Translations under genes and position numbers: made by a program
Source: Labyrinthula sp. Ha
Lineage: Eukaryota; Sar; Bigyra; Labyrinthulida; Labyrinthulaceae
Length of the DNA stretch: 64,000 bases
NCBI GenBank assembly: GCA_015227615.1
Contig: JAALGZ010000004.1
Coordinates: 1,488,001-1,552,000 of the forward strand
Direction of reading: 5' to 3'
In this document: piece after piece, positions 21,799-32,869 of the stretch
Position numbering within the stretch: position 1 is the first letter of the stretch
How the letters are laid out: the number at the start of each line of letters is the position of its first letter
The notes under the pieces: generated by a model
Databases searched by the model: none
What the model saw: only the letters and a program-made list of their open reading frames with translations
Told to the model about the DNA's origin: nothing

Positions 21799-23569
21799 TT
21801 AAATAATATACTTGGACTGATCTAAGGAGGAATACTCAAAGTTTTCAGGGTCTGGAAGGGCATCAAACCCAATGGCATCTACTAAATCTCCATATTTAGA
21901 GCTGTCTTGCCTGTCTTCTGTGGTATCAGGTTCGGGACCAGCATCAATCTTATAATTTTGCATCATTTGAGTGAAAATTGACATATTAGACCCCGGATTT
22001 GTTTCTAGCCTGTCGTAAGACATTTTTTTGTTTCCAAGATCCATATCTAGAGGCTCTATCTCATGCTTGTTGATTTCTTTGTTTAAGTAATTGATCACGT
22101 TCTTATTGGAGTCCATAACTTGCTCATAGCTTTTCAGTTTCTCATCCCTTACTTTTAAAATATCTTTTAACTGCGTAGTTGCCAGTTTTTCATTGTTTAA
22201 AGCTGCTTCCAAATTAAATTTCTCTCTCTCTTTTGATTCTACTTCATGTTTGAGTTTGTCAACATACTTTTCTTGCTGTTTAATAACTAAGTTACGGTTC
22301 TTTAACTTGAGCTTTAACGATTTGATATCGTTCTGGAGGTTTGAGATAAAACTATTACCCTTGTGAATTTCATTTATCGAGTCTTGTAACTTTTCCTGGA
22401 GCTTCTTAGTTGATTCCTTGTACATAACCAGCTTTTGCTCAAAAGCTTTCATTTTTTCCTTGAGACCGTTATAGAGCTCCATCGTTTTATTGAGAGATTC
22501 AGTTTTATCCTTAATCTGCTCAGCTAATGACCCATTTGTTACCTCCAGTTTCGTATTTTCGTTACTCAACAAAGTTAATTTTGAGGTCAACCCAGAATTG
22601 TTTTCCCGCAAACGCACAACTTCAGCACTATTTACCTCGCTAGATGACGTTTCAATGTTAAGTTTATTCTTAAGCTTTTCATTCTCAGCTTCTAAACTTG
22701 AAATTTCTTTTTCATTTTTTATATTCTTGTCTATGTTCTCCATGAGCCGAGTTTCCAAAGTTTTTATTCTTTCATTTGTTGTAGACTTAAGGTCAGTCAA
22801 CTCCTTAGCAAACTCATTTTGAGCATTTTTCATTGAACTCAACGAGGTTTTCTTCTCCAAATTTATTATACCTTCATATTTCTTTTCTAAATCAATCCGA
22901 AGCTTTTCCTTAGCCTGTGATGCAGAGAGTTTAAGCTTTTCAAATTCCATAGACAAACTAGAGAAATCTTGTGTCTTAGAATTCAGAGCTTCAGCAGAAT
23001 TTACCAATTTATCCGCAAGTAGTTGACTCTTGGAGATATACTGTCTTAATCTACCTGCCAGATATCTTTTTAACGTTTTATCATTTGCAACGCCAAACTT
23101 CAAGCTCAAATGAGTCAAATGTTTAAATTGATTTGCCTCTACAATATTTAGCGTGGCACCTGACTTGAGATCTAGAACAGCAAAATATGTCTTATTATCA
23201 CAAAGTTGCAGCAAATCTACCAGCTTTGAAGGAAAGGATTTAAAGTCCACAAGAAGAGATTGATCCTTTTTTAAAGAGTGGAAATCCTGTTCGGTAACTT
23301 CAAAAGTGTACAAAAAGTATAAATCTCTCTCACTTGTCAATTCAATATGCAAAAGCTCTTGTTTACTTGCAGTTGCTGTGCTAATTTCAGAAGCAGCCTT
23401 GAAAGAGAAACCTGCCAGTATGCGGACAGTTAGCTCAAACTCCTGAATATCCACATTGGATCTTTCCAAGCGAACCAGAACATTTTCTAGATGCTTATGA
23501 CTTTATTAAATCAATACCTTCAAATATTGGCTTCCTTCTATCTAAATCTTCATTTACATTCTTATTCAT
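21799..23569 (-). CDS. SAS6: SAS-6, centriole cartwheel protein
   Basis: SAS-6 dimers build the ninefold cartwheel that templates centrioles and basal bodies. The N-terminal head domain shows the family core: DLYFLYTFEVTEQDFHSLKK, then QSLLVDFKSFPSKLVDLLQL (the PISA-type motif) and QFKHLTHLSLKFG. A long coiled coil follows from about residue 165 to 485, then a short acidic, disordered tail. The large frame opens without an ATG; a 31-nt intron (23487-23517, GTATTGATTT...TCTAG) separates exon 1 (23518-23569, ending KPIFE) from exon 2 (21799-23486). Joining them restores the first beta strand, PIFEENVLVRLERSNVDI, and gives 579 residues. The start codon lies 36 bp from that of the divergent BRCT gene. 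Its presence implies that the organism makes flagella or centrioles. Confidence 0.92.
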
Positions 23570-23605
23570 TCTTTGAATGCCAAAATAACGGCTAAAACTT
23601 ATACA
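23570..23605. promoter_or_regulatory. 36-bp divergent intergenic region (SAS-6 / BRCT gene)
   Basis: Only 36 bases separate the inferred start codons of the minus-strand SAS-6 gene and the plus-strand BRCT gene. Any promoter for either gene must lie in this gap or reach into the neighbour's 5' coding part, so shared, bidirectional control is likely. No TATA-like box is evident. This depends on both first exons being right. Confidence 0.5.
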
Positions 23606-24826
23606 ATGAAAATTTGTTTAACGGGTAAAAATATCAATCAAAATTAAATTAGGATTTTCCAAGGATGAAAAAAATGAACTCAAGGCTAAAATTGAATTTC
23701 TAGGAGGAGCATTTTCTGCGTAAATGATGTTTAAATTGTGAGTTCAGTGATTTGTCCCATTCAGTTAAGGTCTTGGTTGCTGATAAAGTTGGAACAGAGA
23801 AATACTTTGCGGCAATTGAAAGAAAAATATCTGTAGTGAATAAAAAGTGGATCTTTGCGGTATATATTTTTCTCTTTTATCTTTAGAGTGTGGAAAAGGA
23901 GGTGTTTTGCCCACTTAAGTGTTTCGAAGCTAATGTTTTTCAAGGTTTCCTCTTAGTTAAATACTTACTTTAGGATTGGTTTTCGCTTCAACAGGATTAA
24001 AGAAAGATGAAAAGTTACTGTAATTTTTTTTTGTTTGTAATCGTAGGGTGAAAACGCTTATAGATGAACTTGGAGGCTCATACTTGGCTAATTTCGATGC
24101 AACAGTTACACACCTTTTAACTAGAGAACGCAAAGGGTAAACTTAATTTTGTTTTGAGAACTTAGGGGGAAACAAAATTTGGCATCGATGTTTTCATGCA
24201 AAGTATTTCTTGTTCTCATTTAAAATTTAGGTTCTTGATCCATCCTTTGTGATAGATTGTTCAGCCCAAAACAAGTAGTTTAATTAAATTAATTTACATT
24301 TTAAGGTTGTTGCGAGAAGAAAAATATTTAGTAAATGTGATTATAGAGAAAGAAAAATTAGAAATTCAGCGTTCCACTTCAAAGAAACCAAAATTCGAAG
24401 CAAAGGTTTCAGCCATATTGCCTTCAGTTACTGCTTTCATAAAGAAGATGATTAAAGAGGGTTCTTCCTATGGATCAAGAGATATTTTCACAGGAATGAT
24501 ATTTCACTTCCATGGATTTGACAAGAAGAGTTTAGACTATGCTAAAGTGGCGAGCGGTTGTGGCGCTCTGGTATTGCTCGAGTTCAACTCCTTAGTCACG
24601 TATATTTTATATATTTTTCAGTTCTAGTCATGTACTGGTTGGACAACAAGTCTCTCGAAACTATATTAATATGGTCCGAGCTTTCAAGCCAAGTAGATTT
24701 AGTGTTCTTATTATTCTAGGTGTATTTTTCGTGAAATATACCTGGTTAATTGAATGTGTTAAGAAGGGCGAAGCTCTAAACGAAAATGAAGAGTATTGTC
24801 TCGCAGAAGAACTATTCGCTAAATAA
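23606..24826 (+). CDS. three-BRCT-domain protein, TopBP1/Dpb11-like, ten exons
   Basis: Exons: 23606-23624, 23653-23719, 23748-23859, 23887-23944, 23974-24021, 24049-24136, 24166-24202, 24231-24274, 24306-24599 and 24628-24826. They sum to 966 nt, or 321 residues plus a stop. All nine introns are 27-31 nt and begin GT and end AG. BRCT 1 is about residues 1-75 (MKICLTGFSKDE, IEFLGGAFSADL, VLVADKVGTEKY, KKWIF). BRCT 2 is about 83-165 (FQGLVFASTGL, LIDELGGSYL, ATVTHLLTRERKG, DPSFVIDC). BRCT 3 is about 217-315 (DIFTGMIFHFHGF, SLVTHVLVGQQ, KYTWLIECVKKGEAL). BRCT domains bind phosphoproteins in replication and DNA-damage signalling; arrays with a tight first pair and a later single domain occur in TopBP1/Dpb11/Rad4 relatives, which is the closest guess. 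Every junction restores a BRCT core motif in frame. The last intron has an alternative acceptor at 24621. Confidence 0.85.
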
Positions 24827-25082
24827 ACTTGGAACTGCGATAACTTCTGCTCATTCTTTCTCACGAGTCAGAACACTTTCTGCCGAAAATTTAACTAAAT
24901 TATTCTGATGAGTCAACTTTATTCTTCCTAGTTTAAGATGTGGAATATGGGAAATAGAGTTATCCTGGTAAATAAACTAATTACAGTAACATCCAGCTGT
25001 GAACGGATCTCAGATAAGTCAAATAGTTTGTAAAGAAGATCTTTCTTGACCCTACGTCAAGCCTTGCATATGGGAGCCAGCA
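24827..25082. other. intergenic after BRCT gene
   Basis: About 250 bases holding the presumed 3' end of the BRCT transcript. No motif recognised. Confidence 0.4.
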
Positions 25083-25349
25083 TTGAATTTTGAGTTTCTC
25101 TTTTTTGCTAGAAAACACAAGAGTGTGATTCATTTCGTGGAGTATTTTACAAAGTCTTCTGCTAGTGTGAAAACTGAGTCATATTTGATCCAGATGCAGT
25201 CGCAGAACAAGATTTTGGCGAAGCAAGTCCGGGTTATTTGTTCAACGTTTCCCTTTTTTTGTACTTCTGTTTGCAATACTCGCAATTTCCTGCTGGAAAT
25301 GTTAGACACGATAAATAGTGTCAATTCCAACACAAAACTACAAGAATAA
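25083..25349 (+). CDS. short coding-like frame, unassigned
   Basis: An 88-codon frame with coding-like composition: KSVIHFVEYFTKSSASVKTE, then SYLIQMQSQNKILAKQV, ending LLEMLDTINSVNSNTKLQE and a TAA. The middle (ICSTFPFFCTSVCNT) is less protein-like and could be an unrecognised intron. The 5' end has no convincing ATG, so upstream exons split by mini-introns are possible. The ends look helical, as in small coiled-coil complex subunits. Function unknown; could be the end of a small gene or a fragment. Confidence 0.35.
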   Translation: MNFEFLFFARKHKSVIHFVEYFTKSSASVKTESYLIQMQSQNKILAKQVRVICSTFPFFCTSVCNTRNFLLEMLDTINSVNSNTKLQE

Positions 25350-28300
25350 AGCTCAAAAGTATTACTTTAAATGGACTAGCGAACACAGGAACTCGATAGT
25401 TGAAAATTCATCAATACTCTTAAATATTTTTTGAGCTTTCACATCATTACGATTAGTTTTAATGAACGCCAGAATTTCTATATGCAAAACTATATAACTA
25501 CACCATGTTTGGAACTAGAGCCTTTTTCATATGCTGAATCGATTCCTAAGTCTTTGGCCCAAGTAATTCGCTAATCTGTTAGCTTCACCAGACTAGTACC
25601 GCATGTTTGCAGCTCTTATCATCTTGTCCTGTCCATGTTCGTCCTTCACAAAGTATGAGCGGATATATGATTAACCTGCCTTGAACTCGGATTAAACCAC
25701 TAAACTTACACACTTTCTTACACGAGCTGAAACATTTCGCAAATTTTGGTAGTGACTTCAAGAAACCAAGTTACACATAGGGTCTGCTATGAACTCCTGG
25801 AGATCTCATGGAAGCCCTCATAAAGATCACTTAACAACTTTCTGTTGGATCGGTAGCCTATATGTTGTCTTTTCCCTTTGCAGCTCCTATCTCCCTACAG
25901 TGCTTACTTGGCCCAATGAAACTAAGTTGAATAGTTGGCATGAGTAGGACATAATTCATTGCGGGGCCTTTAATATGAAACCATGGTTTTTTAAAGTATA
26001 AGTAGCTTAGTAACAGTTTACAGTAGTTTTACACTGATAATTGCAATTAACACAGATGCTTATCCACTAACGCGCTAGATTTTTTGTATGTTAAAGTAGT
26101 GTTTTCTCTTAAGAAACAATGTATGAGAAGTCGCCATCAGCACCAGCATTAATTTCTTCAAAAAAAGAAAATTTCTAGGAACGCGAAGTTATCAATTATA
26201 GGGATGAAATTGTGACGGTTCCGTCTAAGGTAAGTCATTTGAGGCTGTTACTTTACTTGGCAGTTGAAAACATAAATTACTACTTGTTACTGTCCTTTTG
26301 GAATTTTCCTACAAGTGAAGGATTTGAACGATGAGTCAAAGCAAAAATAACCTGTAATGTGAAAAAAAAGTGGGAAGAAGTGATGAACATGTCTTGAATA
26401 GAGAAACTAATAATTTCGTTTATGACAACTGGTTTCTCAGCTTCTGCTTAGCTGATGGCGATCATGAACTTGCAGATAGAGTTATTATCCCTGACGGAAC
26501 AGATTGAGCAAAGCCTTTAGCTTGGTCAAAAACTAATATAATTTGAATAAAATGTACTTTGAGCTTATAGGTTGATATAAATTATGCGGTTGAGCAGGTT
26601 AACCAATATACTTCAGCGTATTATCTTAAAGTAAGGACTCCCTTTTCTGTGTTTATGAATATAAAAATTTTATTTCCCTTATAAATTCTTAAGTTTTATT
26701 TGTTTACATACTTAGGTCCTAAGTGGATTAGTGTTCATCTACACAGAACTCTAAGGTTAGATTTCATTTTGATTCCTTGTTGAAAATTCGCAGGTGTCAT
26801 TGGATAACTTAATTAATTCTCATAGTTGCTTAAAAACCCACCGTTGTCGATATGACTACTTATCTAAAAATTTATAGGACGCGTATTATATATCTACCTC
26901 ACATATACAAGGTGCTTGAGTTGGCTCTCACGCACTCGCTCCGGTTGGAGAGCCCGTCCAAAAAAGTCCTAGGATGTTCTATTTGGCAAAGTAGAGTGAG
27001 ATCCTATTGAGAACCTATACTGAGTTTAGAGAAAATTCTCAAAAATAGAGGTTTACCACCTCTATTATTGATGAATATAGGTGAGGTTTAGTCAGGGTTG
27101 AGAATCTCAGCTTAAGTTTTTGAATAATTTTTTTCACCTCAAATCTGAATACTTTTCTTCTTAACTTATTCCTCTCCATGTTTTTTCTGTTACTATTCTG
27201 AGATTATCACACAGAATCAAAACAAAATACAAAATTTGCTAAAGCGACACCCTAACCGAGCCCAAGATTAGAGATTCTCGTGTATACTAAGGTCTTCAGT
27301 ACCATAGATAGGTCAAGAGGTTGGTTTTATTTGGGGTTGCTCTAAATTACAGAAAGGGAAATACTCAAACAGTTTGCACAATTCCTCTCACATTATTATC
27401 TAATGAGGGTTATGAGGGTGATGTAGACTAGAAGAGCAAAAACATGGAATTGAAGAGAAGTCTCAAGAATGAGGGTATAAACATAAATCAAGAGAAAAAA
27501 ATTCATAAAAAGGTCTGTTGATCTGGTCAAAACTGGCTTAAATTAATCTTTAAAAAAAACCAACCTAGAATTTTGAAATGACTCCTCTTGCTAGAGCTTT
27601 AAACAAGAATCCAAAGATTTTCTTTTTCAACAGGTAGATGATAGTTTCAAAACATGACATCAGTAAGAAGTTATTTGCTGGTGATAATTATGAAAAAGCA
27701 ATGATATGAAACTACTCAACAAGCTATTGCACCAGCTGAGCTGAGGACTTAGAATCTTTGCAGTGAAAGAAGCCTGTTAATTAGACCCGGGATATTCTCT
27801 TAAGCTATATAGTAACAGCAAAAATTTATTTTACATCCAGTGGCTTAGCAGCGGAATTTTCTCCTTCAGTAAAATTCAATGTCCACAAATTATAATAGTT
27901 AGGCAGAAAAGAACTAATTTGGGTATATTAAATAGTTTATCTAGTTCAGTGAAACGATCGTTAATAGTGTGAATAATTCTGACTCTGTATCAAAGACAGA
28001 AAATCAGCACCCGAAGTAACCCATGTTAGATTCTTATTACTAGGTTAAAATAGGGATCCAAAATTGTTTTTTTTTCTCTTGCTGGGTTCCTCTCATATTC
28101 TATGTGGAATGAAAATTCTATCAATTTGTATGAGTGAACCAGAAAGAATCTAAACTTACGTAAATAACTCCTTGAACAACAAATTATGATTAGAAGTGCA
28201 TTGTTCGTAATTTTTTTCCTAGACACAAAACTGATTTCTAAGCACATGTATTTTTGAACTAGAAACTTGGCACCTGACTATGTCTTAGCTAAGTTTCATT

Positions 28301-29350
28301 TTAAAACTGAGTTATCATAGTTCGTAGATATATCGCAGTGTGAGGTACTTTAGAGTCTGCATTGCTATACACTTGAAATCGAAAACTTTTATAACAAACA
28401 ACTTAACAGTTCTTTCTGTTTCAGTCGCTTTGAGGGAAAAAGAGCCTAATCAAAGATTAGATTCATGGACATGTGAAAAATCTTTTTAGCTTATATATGG
28501 CCATTATGTTTACTCTGTCTCTTCGTAGGAAATTTGCTCCTTTTGCTGATGAGAGTTATGTTGCATAATTTGTATTCCAGGATAATGTCGAGATTCTTCC
28601 TGAAACATGTCCTCAGTTTCAGGGCTCTCTTCTCATATAGTTGAACGGATCTAAAAGGACTGATTAATGCATATTCAGATTCTATTAACCAAAAAAATAA
28701 TGGAGAGATTGAGAAACGGCAACTTATGCGAAACACATAATTAGAAAAGCTATTTTTTTAAGAGCTGCAGGACACCACTAGGCTTTGCGTGGACAAACAT
28801 AATTATCTTGTCCACGTGGGGACTCAACCCAATTAAGTACTTTTCTTCCATTGCTCGGTTTAATACTATAGAACATGTTCTTGATAGTTCCAACTAACCT
28901 GAGAATCTATTATCCATGTATGGAGCATTGTGAGATCTCGTAAGAATGCACAATCTAAGTAGATATGACAATAGGTTGCCATAAAACTTTTAAAATTAAT
29001 TTGGAACTTGTTATGAAATTTCTAAGCGTTATATGAAAATTACAAAAGTTCATATAGTAGAGGCTTTTTTTTCTGTGTCTATTTACAATACTTGACAAAG
29101 GGTTCAAGGTTTATGTTTAGGTTTTCTCGATACCCAGATGTTGTTACCTCATCATATCCAAAAAGTATAACATATGACCGGAATTTCCAAAAATAATTGG
29201 GAATTCATTTCTACCCGGGCAATAACTATTTTTAGTCCTATATTATAGTATAAAACTATTTGCTTCCTTTTACAATATATGTTCATATGTAGTATATTTC
29301 TGCCATCTACTCGGTATCTGATTGATGTACATCTTATTTAATTTTGGGTA
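25350..29350. other. gene desert, 4 kb
   Basis: AT-rich sequence with coding-like patches but no intact gene seen. At 26119-26240 and 26440-26505 plus-strand patches read MYEKSPSAPALISSKKENF, EREVINYRDEIVTVPSK (ending on a GTAAGT) and DGDHELADRVIIPDGTD. On the minus strand around 25500-25750, SSRQVNHISAHTL and ITWAKDLGIDSAYEKGSSSK occur between stops. At 28788-28816 a hairpin (GTGGACAA / TTGTCCAC) lies next to GTGGGGACTCAACCC, faintly like a T arm. None could be assigned. Confidence 0.35.
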
Positions 29351-29474
29351 ATTCAACATTCAGATATAGAAAATTGTCCAAAACGTGTCTGATATAGCCA
29401 TAAATAAAATACAGATAGATTTCTCCTGCAAACGCTCTGAATTTCGAAGAAAGCCAAAAATAAGACGTACAAGA

Positions 29475-30672
29475 ATGAGTTTTGCACAAGATGAAGTTGA
29501 ATTCTATTTAAATGTATATGATCTATCTTATGGATTAGCTGATACTTTATCTGAAGGGGTTCTTGGCTCCAAAGTATATCCTTTTGTATGAATTTGACAC
29601 GTTTTAGGTGGAAGGGTTCTGGCACACATCTGTCGCTGTTTATGGATTTGAATATTACTATGGATACAGGATAGAGAAAAAGAAACCAGAAGATTTTGAA
29701 CAGGTATTTGGTAGAAGACCAACTAAGTCTGTATTTGTCAACACAACTTCTCGGAGTATGCAAGAATTTGAACATTTTATCTCTTCTGCAGAGATGCAGC
29801 AACAGTTCAAGACTTCAAAGTACCATGTATTTAATAATAACTGTAATCACTTTGCAAGAGCTGCATTGAATTTTCTTATGAGTGATGGAATGTTATCAGA
29901 AATAGAAAGTGGACCAAGAGATATCACTTTTAGTAGGGAAATAGAAACTATATTGACCAATACTCAACAAATATCTGAGTCACCAACTCTAAGGAATATG
30001 AATAGAGTTTTTGGAACAGGAGTTCAAGTTGCAAAGGGATTAGTTGATAAAGTAGCTGGAGATTTAAATAATCCAGAAACAAGAGAGAACACAGAAAAAT
30101 TAGTTGTTGGGTTTTTATCTAACTTAATAAATAGCAGAGATAAAATAAAAGCACAGTATAAAAAAGTTGCTAAGAAAAATAACGCTTCTCCGGCACAAAG
30201 GTTTCAAGCTCTTTCAAATATAAGAAGAATAAGTGCAAATAGAAGGGACCTGAGAAATATTCCTGTGAAATTTGATCAAGAGTACACAGGAACAAGAACT
30301 CGACGTACTAGAAGAAGAGAAAATCCAGGAAGAGATTTGGCTCAGCATCATCCAAGTCTAGCTGCTCTAAGACACCAGAGTCAAATTCAAGCTGGCTTTG
30401 TTGAGCACACTGGACCAATGAGTAATATGGAAAACGGATTGATATTATTTCTAGAGAACTCATTTGATCCAGAGAGAGAAGGAAAAGTTATGCAAAATAT
30501 TATTACAATATTTGAGCAGCATGACTTAGTAAAGATGGAAGATCTGAGAAAAATAACTCAACAGGAGTTGATTCAGATGGGTATAGATGCAACTTGGGCA
30601 AAGAGATTGGTTGATGCTATAAGGGCTCACTTTGCTGCACCCACGCTAGAGGATGAAAAAGATGATCTTTAG
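29475..30672 (+). CDS. PPPDE/DeSI-type deubiquitinating or deSUMOylating peptidase
   Basis: A thiol isopeptidase of the PPPDE (DeSI) family, whose members remove SUMO, ubiquitin or acyl groups. Exon 1 (29475-29573) gives FYLNVYDLSYGLADTLSEG. A 34-nt intron (29574-29607, GTATATCC...TTTTAG) is followed by exon 2 (29608-30672), giving 387 residues. The join restores GSKVEGFWHTSVAVYGFEYY, containing the catalytic His (residue 39). The catalytic Cys is in YHVFNNNCNHF (residue 112). The catalytic domain ends near residue 160. The rest is an extension absent from short DeSI-1 proteins: a basic linker rich in Arg (TRTRRTRRRE) and a C-terminal helical module (MEDLRKITQQELIQMGIDAT) that resembles a SAM or UBA-like fold. 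First ATG of the frame taken as start. Converges on mtHsp70 with 115 bp between stops. Confidence 0.88.
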
Positions 30673-30787
30673 ATATGTGTAGCGTTTAGTTAAAAGCATC
30701 TATTATTTGATAATTTTGGTTTATAAAGACTATAAAGTGGTTTTGTATTTTTTCTTTAACAAACACCAGGTTTAAGGGTTATGATAT

Positions 30788-32806
30788 CTAGTTCTTCTTA
30801 TCATCTTTATCTTTAAACTCTGCGTCTTTAACGTTTTCATCTGATGAAGTATTGTCAGAACTTCCTTGGTTTCCATAAATAGCTTGCCCTATCTTCATAG
30901 AGGCTTGTTGAAGAGCATTTTGCTTTTCTTTTAACTCGTCTATAGAAATTGATCCGGAATCTTTCTCCATCCTTTCAATTGCTTCCTTCATTTCAGCAAC
31001 TGCTTTCTCCACTGCTTCCTTATCTTCTGCACCTATCTTATCCTTGTAATCTACCAAGTTCTTTTCTGTAGAATATATAAGTGAATCTGCGTCATTCTTA
31101 ATTTCAATGCTTTCTTTCCTCTGCTTATCTTGATCAGCAAACTCTTCAGCCTCCTTGATCATTCTCTCAATATCAGCATCACTCAATCCACCTGAACTTT
31201 GAATACTAATACTTTGTTCCTTTCCACTTCCTTTATCTTTTGCACTTACAGTTACAATACCATTTGCATCGATATCGAAAGTAACCTCAATCTGTGGAAT
31301 TCCTCTAGGAGCAGGTGGGATACCAATAAGGTCAAAGTTACCCAACAGCTTATTATCGTTAGCCATCTCTCTTTCACCCTGAAGAACCTTAATTCCTACT
31401 TGAGACTGGTTGTCAGCAGCTGTTGAAAATACTTGACTTTTTTTTGTAGGAATGGTTGTATTTCTTTCGATCAATGAGGTAAAAACACCACCTAGAGTTT
31501 CAATACCTAAACTCAACGGAGTTACATCAAGCAACAAGACATCTTTGACATCTCCCTTTAGAACCCCACCTTGAATAGCAGCTCCAGTTGCAACAACTTC
31601 ATCAGGATTTACACTCTTTGAAGGTTTTTTTCCGAATATTTCTTCTACAAGATCTTGTACTTTTGGCATTCTACTCATTCCACCTACTAGAATAACTTCA
31701 TTGACATCACTTTGAGAAAGTTCAGCATCACTTAAACACTTCTTACATGGACTTCTTGTTCTTTCAACCAAATCAGCAACAATGTGTTCGAACTGTGCAC
31801 GTGAAACTTTACCTACCATATGTTTTGGTCCAGTTTGATCAGCTGTTATAAAAGGTAGGTTAATATCAGTTTCTTTAAGTCCATCAAGCTCTCTTTTAGC
31901 TTTTTCTGCGGCATCTCTTAATCTCTGAGTAGCAACTGGATCATTCTCCAAACTAATTCCCTCCTGCTTTTTAAACTCACCTTGTAAATGGTGCATTAGA
32001 GCTTCGTCAAAATCTTCACCTCCCAAAAGAGTATCTCCATTTGTAGCTTTAACTTCAAAAACACCAGAAGAAAGTTCTAGAATACTAACATCAAAAGTTC
32101 CACCTCCCAAATCATACACGGCTATAATCTTATCCTGATCTGAATCAGCCTTATCTAGACCATACGCCAAAGCTGCTGCTGTGGGTTCATTAATAATCCT
32201 CAATACTTCTAAACCTGCAATCTTTCCTGCATCTTTTGTTGCTTGTCTTTGACTGTCGTTGAAATATGCAGGAACTGTTATAACTGACTGGCTGACTGGT
32301 TTACCCAAGAACTTTTCACCGGTTTCTTTCATCTTTCTCAAAACTTTTGATCCAATTTCACTTGGAGATATCTTTTTCCCTTTAGATTCAACCCAAGCAT
32401 CTCCATTACTTGCCTCAACTATTTTGTAAGGGACCATAGAAGCTACTTTTTGCACTTCGCTTTCACTAAATCTATGACCAATTAACCTCTTAGTTGCATA
32501 GAATGTGTTTTCTGGGTTTGTAACAGCCTGTCTTTTGGCTGGAAGGCCAACAAGTTCTTCTCCATTATCAGCAAAAGCAACAACTGAAGGAGTTGTTCTA
32601 GATCCTTCTTCGTTTTCTATTACTCTAGGATTTGAACCCTCCATCACAGCCACACAACTATTAGTGGTTCCTAAGTCGATTCCGATAACATCACCAGTTG
32701 CTTGGCTTGCAAAGGATCGGATAAAGTTAAAGTTGGTACTAGGTTGTGCATAAGCTAATGATTTTGTTGCTTGTACGTTCTTTGTCAAGGTTTTTAAAAC
32801 TTTCAT
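30788..32806 (-). CDS. HSP70: mitochondrial Hsp70 (DnaK type)
   Basis: The matrix chaperone that drives protein import, folding and Fe-S cluster assembly. The frame gives 672 residues from the first ATG ([10 protein letters not shown]). The first 36 or so form a presequence with basic and hydroxylated residues and no acid ([10 protein letters not shown], a plausible processing site). Next comes the ATPase domain with [50 protein letters not shown] and the phosphate/adenosine motif [15 protein letters not shown]. The substrate domain has [18 protein letters not shown] and the lid ends in an acidic Asp/Lys tail ([13 protein letters not shown]). DnaK-like sequence plus presequence points to mitochondria or a related organelle, not cytosol or ER. 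Confidence 0.95.
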   Translation of the reverse strand: MKVLKTLTKNVQATKSLAYAQPSTNFNFIRSFASQATGDVIGIDLGTTNSCVAVMEGSNPRVIENEEGSRTTPSVVAFADNGEELVGLPAKRQAVTNPENTFYATKRLIGHRFSESEVQKVASMVPYKIVEASNGDAWVESKGKKISPSEIGSKVLRKMKETGEKFLGKPVSQSVITVPAYFNDSQRQATKDAGKIAGLEVLRIINEPTAAALAYGLDKADSDQDKIIAVYDLGGGTFDVSILELSSGVFEVKATNGDTLLGGEDFDEALMHHLQGEFKKQEGISLENDPVATQRLRDAAEKAKRELDGLKETDINLPFITADQTGPKHMVGKVSRAQFEHIVADLVERTRSPCKKCLSDAELSQSDVNEVILVGGMSRMPKVQDLVEEIFGKKPSKSVNPDEVVATGAAIQGGVLKGDVKDVLLLDVTPLSLGIETLGGVFTSLIERNTTIPTKKSQVFSTAADNQSQVGIKVLQGEREMANDNKLLGNFDLIGIPPAPRGIPQIEVTFDIDANGIVTVSAKDKGSGKEQSISIQSSGGLSDADIERMIKEAEEFADQDKQRKESIEIKNDADSLIYSTEKNLVDYKDKIGAEDKEAVEKAVAEMKEAIERMEKDSGSISIDELKEKQNALQQASMKIGQAIYGNQGSSDNTSSDENVKDAEFKDKDDKKN

Positions 32807-32869
32807 TATTTGTTGTTTGTGGATTTGATATTTTATAGCTTCAGCTGATAATTTCTTATATTCCAATGG

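Noticed and set aside
24600-24621. 22-nt version of the last BRCT intron using the CAG acceptor
   Set aside because: It is also in frame but adds two serines to the SLVTHVLVG strand; the TAG at 24627 gives the canonical motif and a 28-nt length like the others. Not fully excluded.
28788-28830. Possible tRNA T arm (GTGGGGACTCAACCC) beside a hairpin
   Set aside because: Only four stem pairs, no A box at a suitable distance and no acceptor stem.
29385-29474. Longer first exon of the DeSI gene
   Set aside because: The upstream frame begins at GTG with basic, non-conserved residues; ATG at 29475 fits the family start.
32807-32866. Longer N-terminus for mtHsp70
   Set aside because: The upstream start is TTG, and the ATG at 32806 gives a normal mitochondrial presequence.
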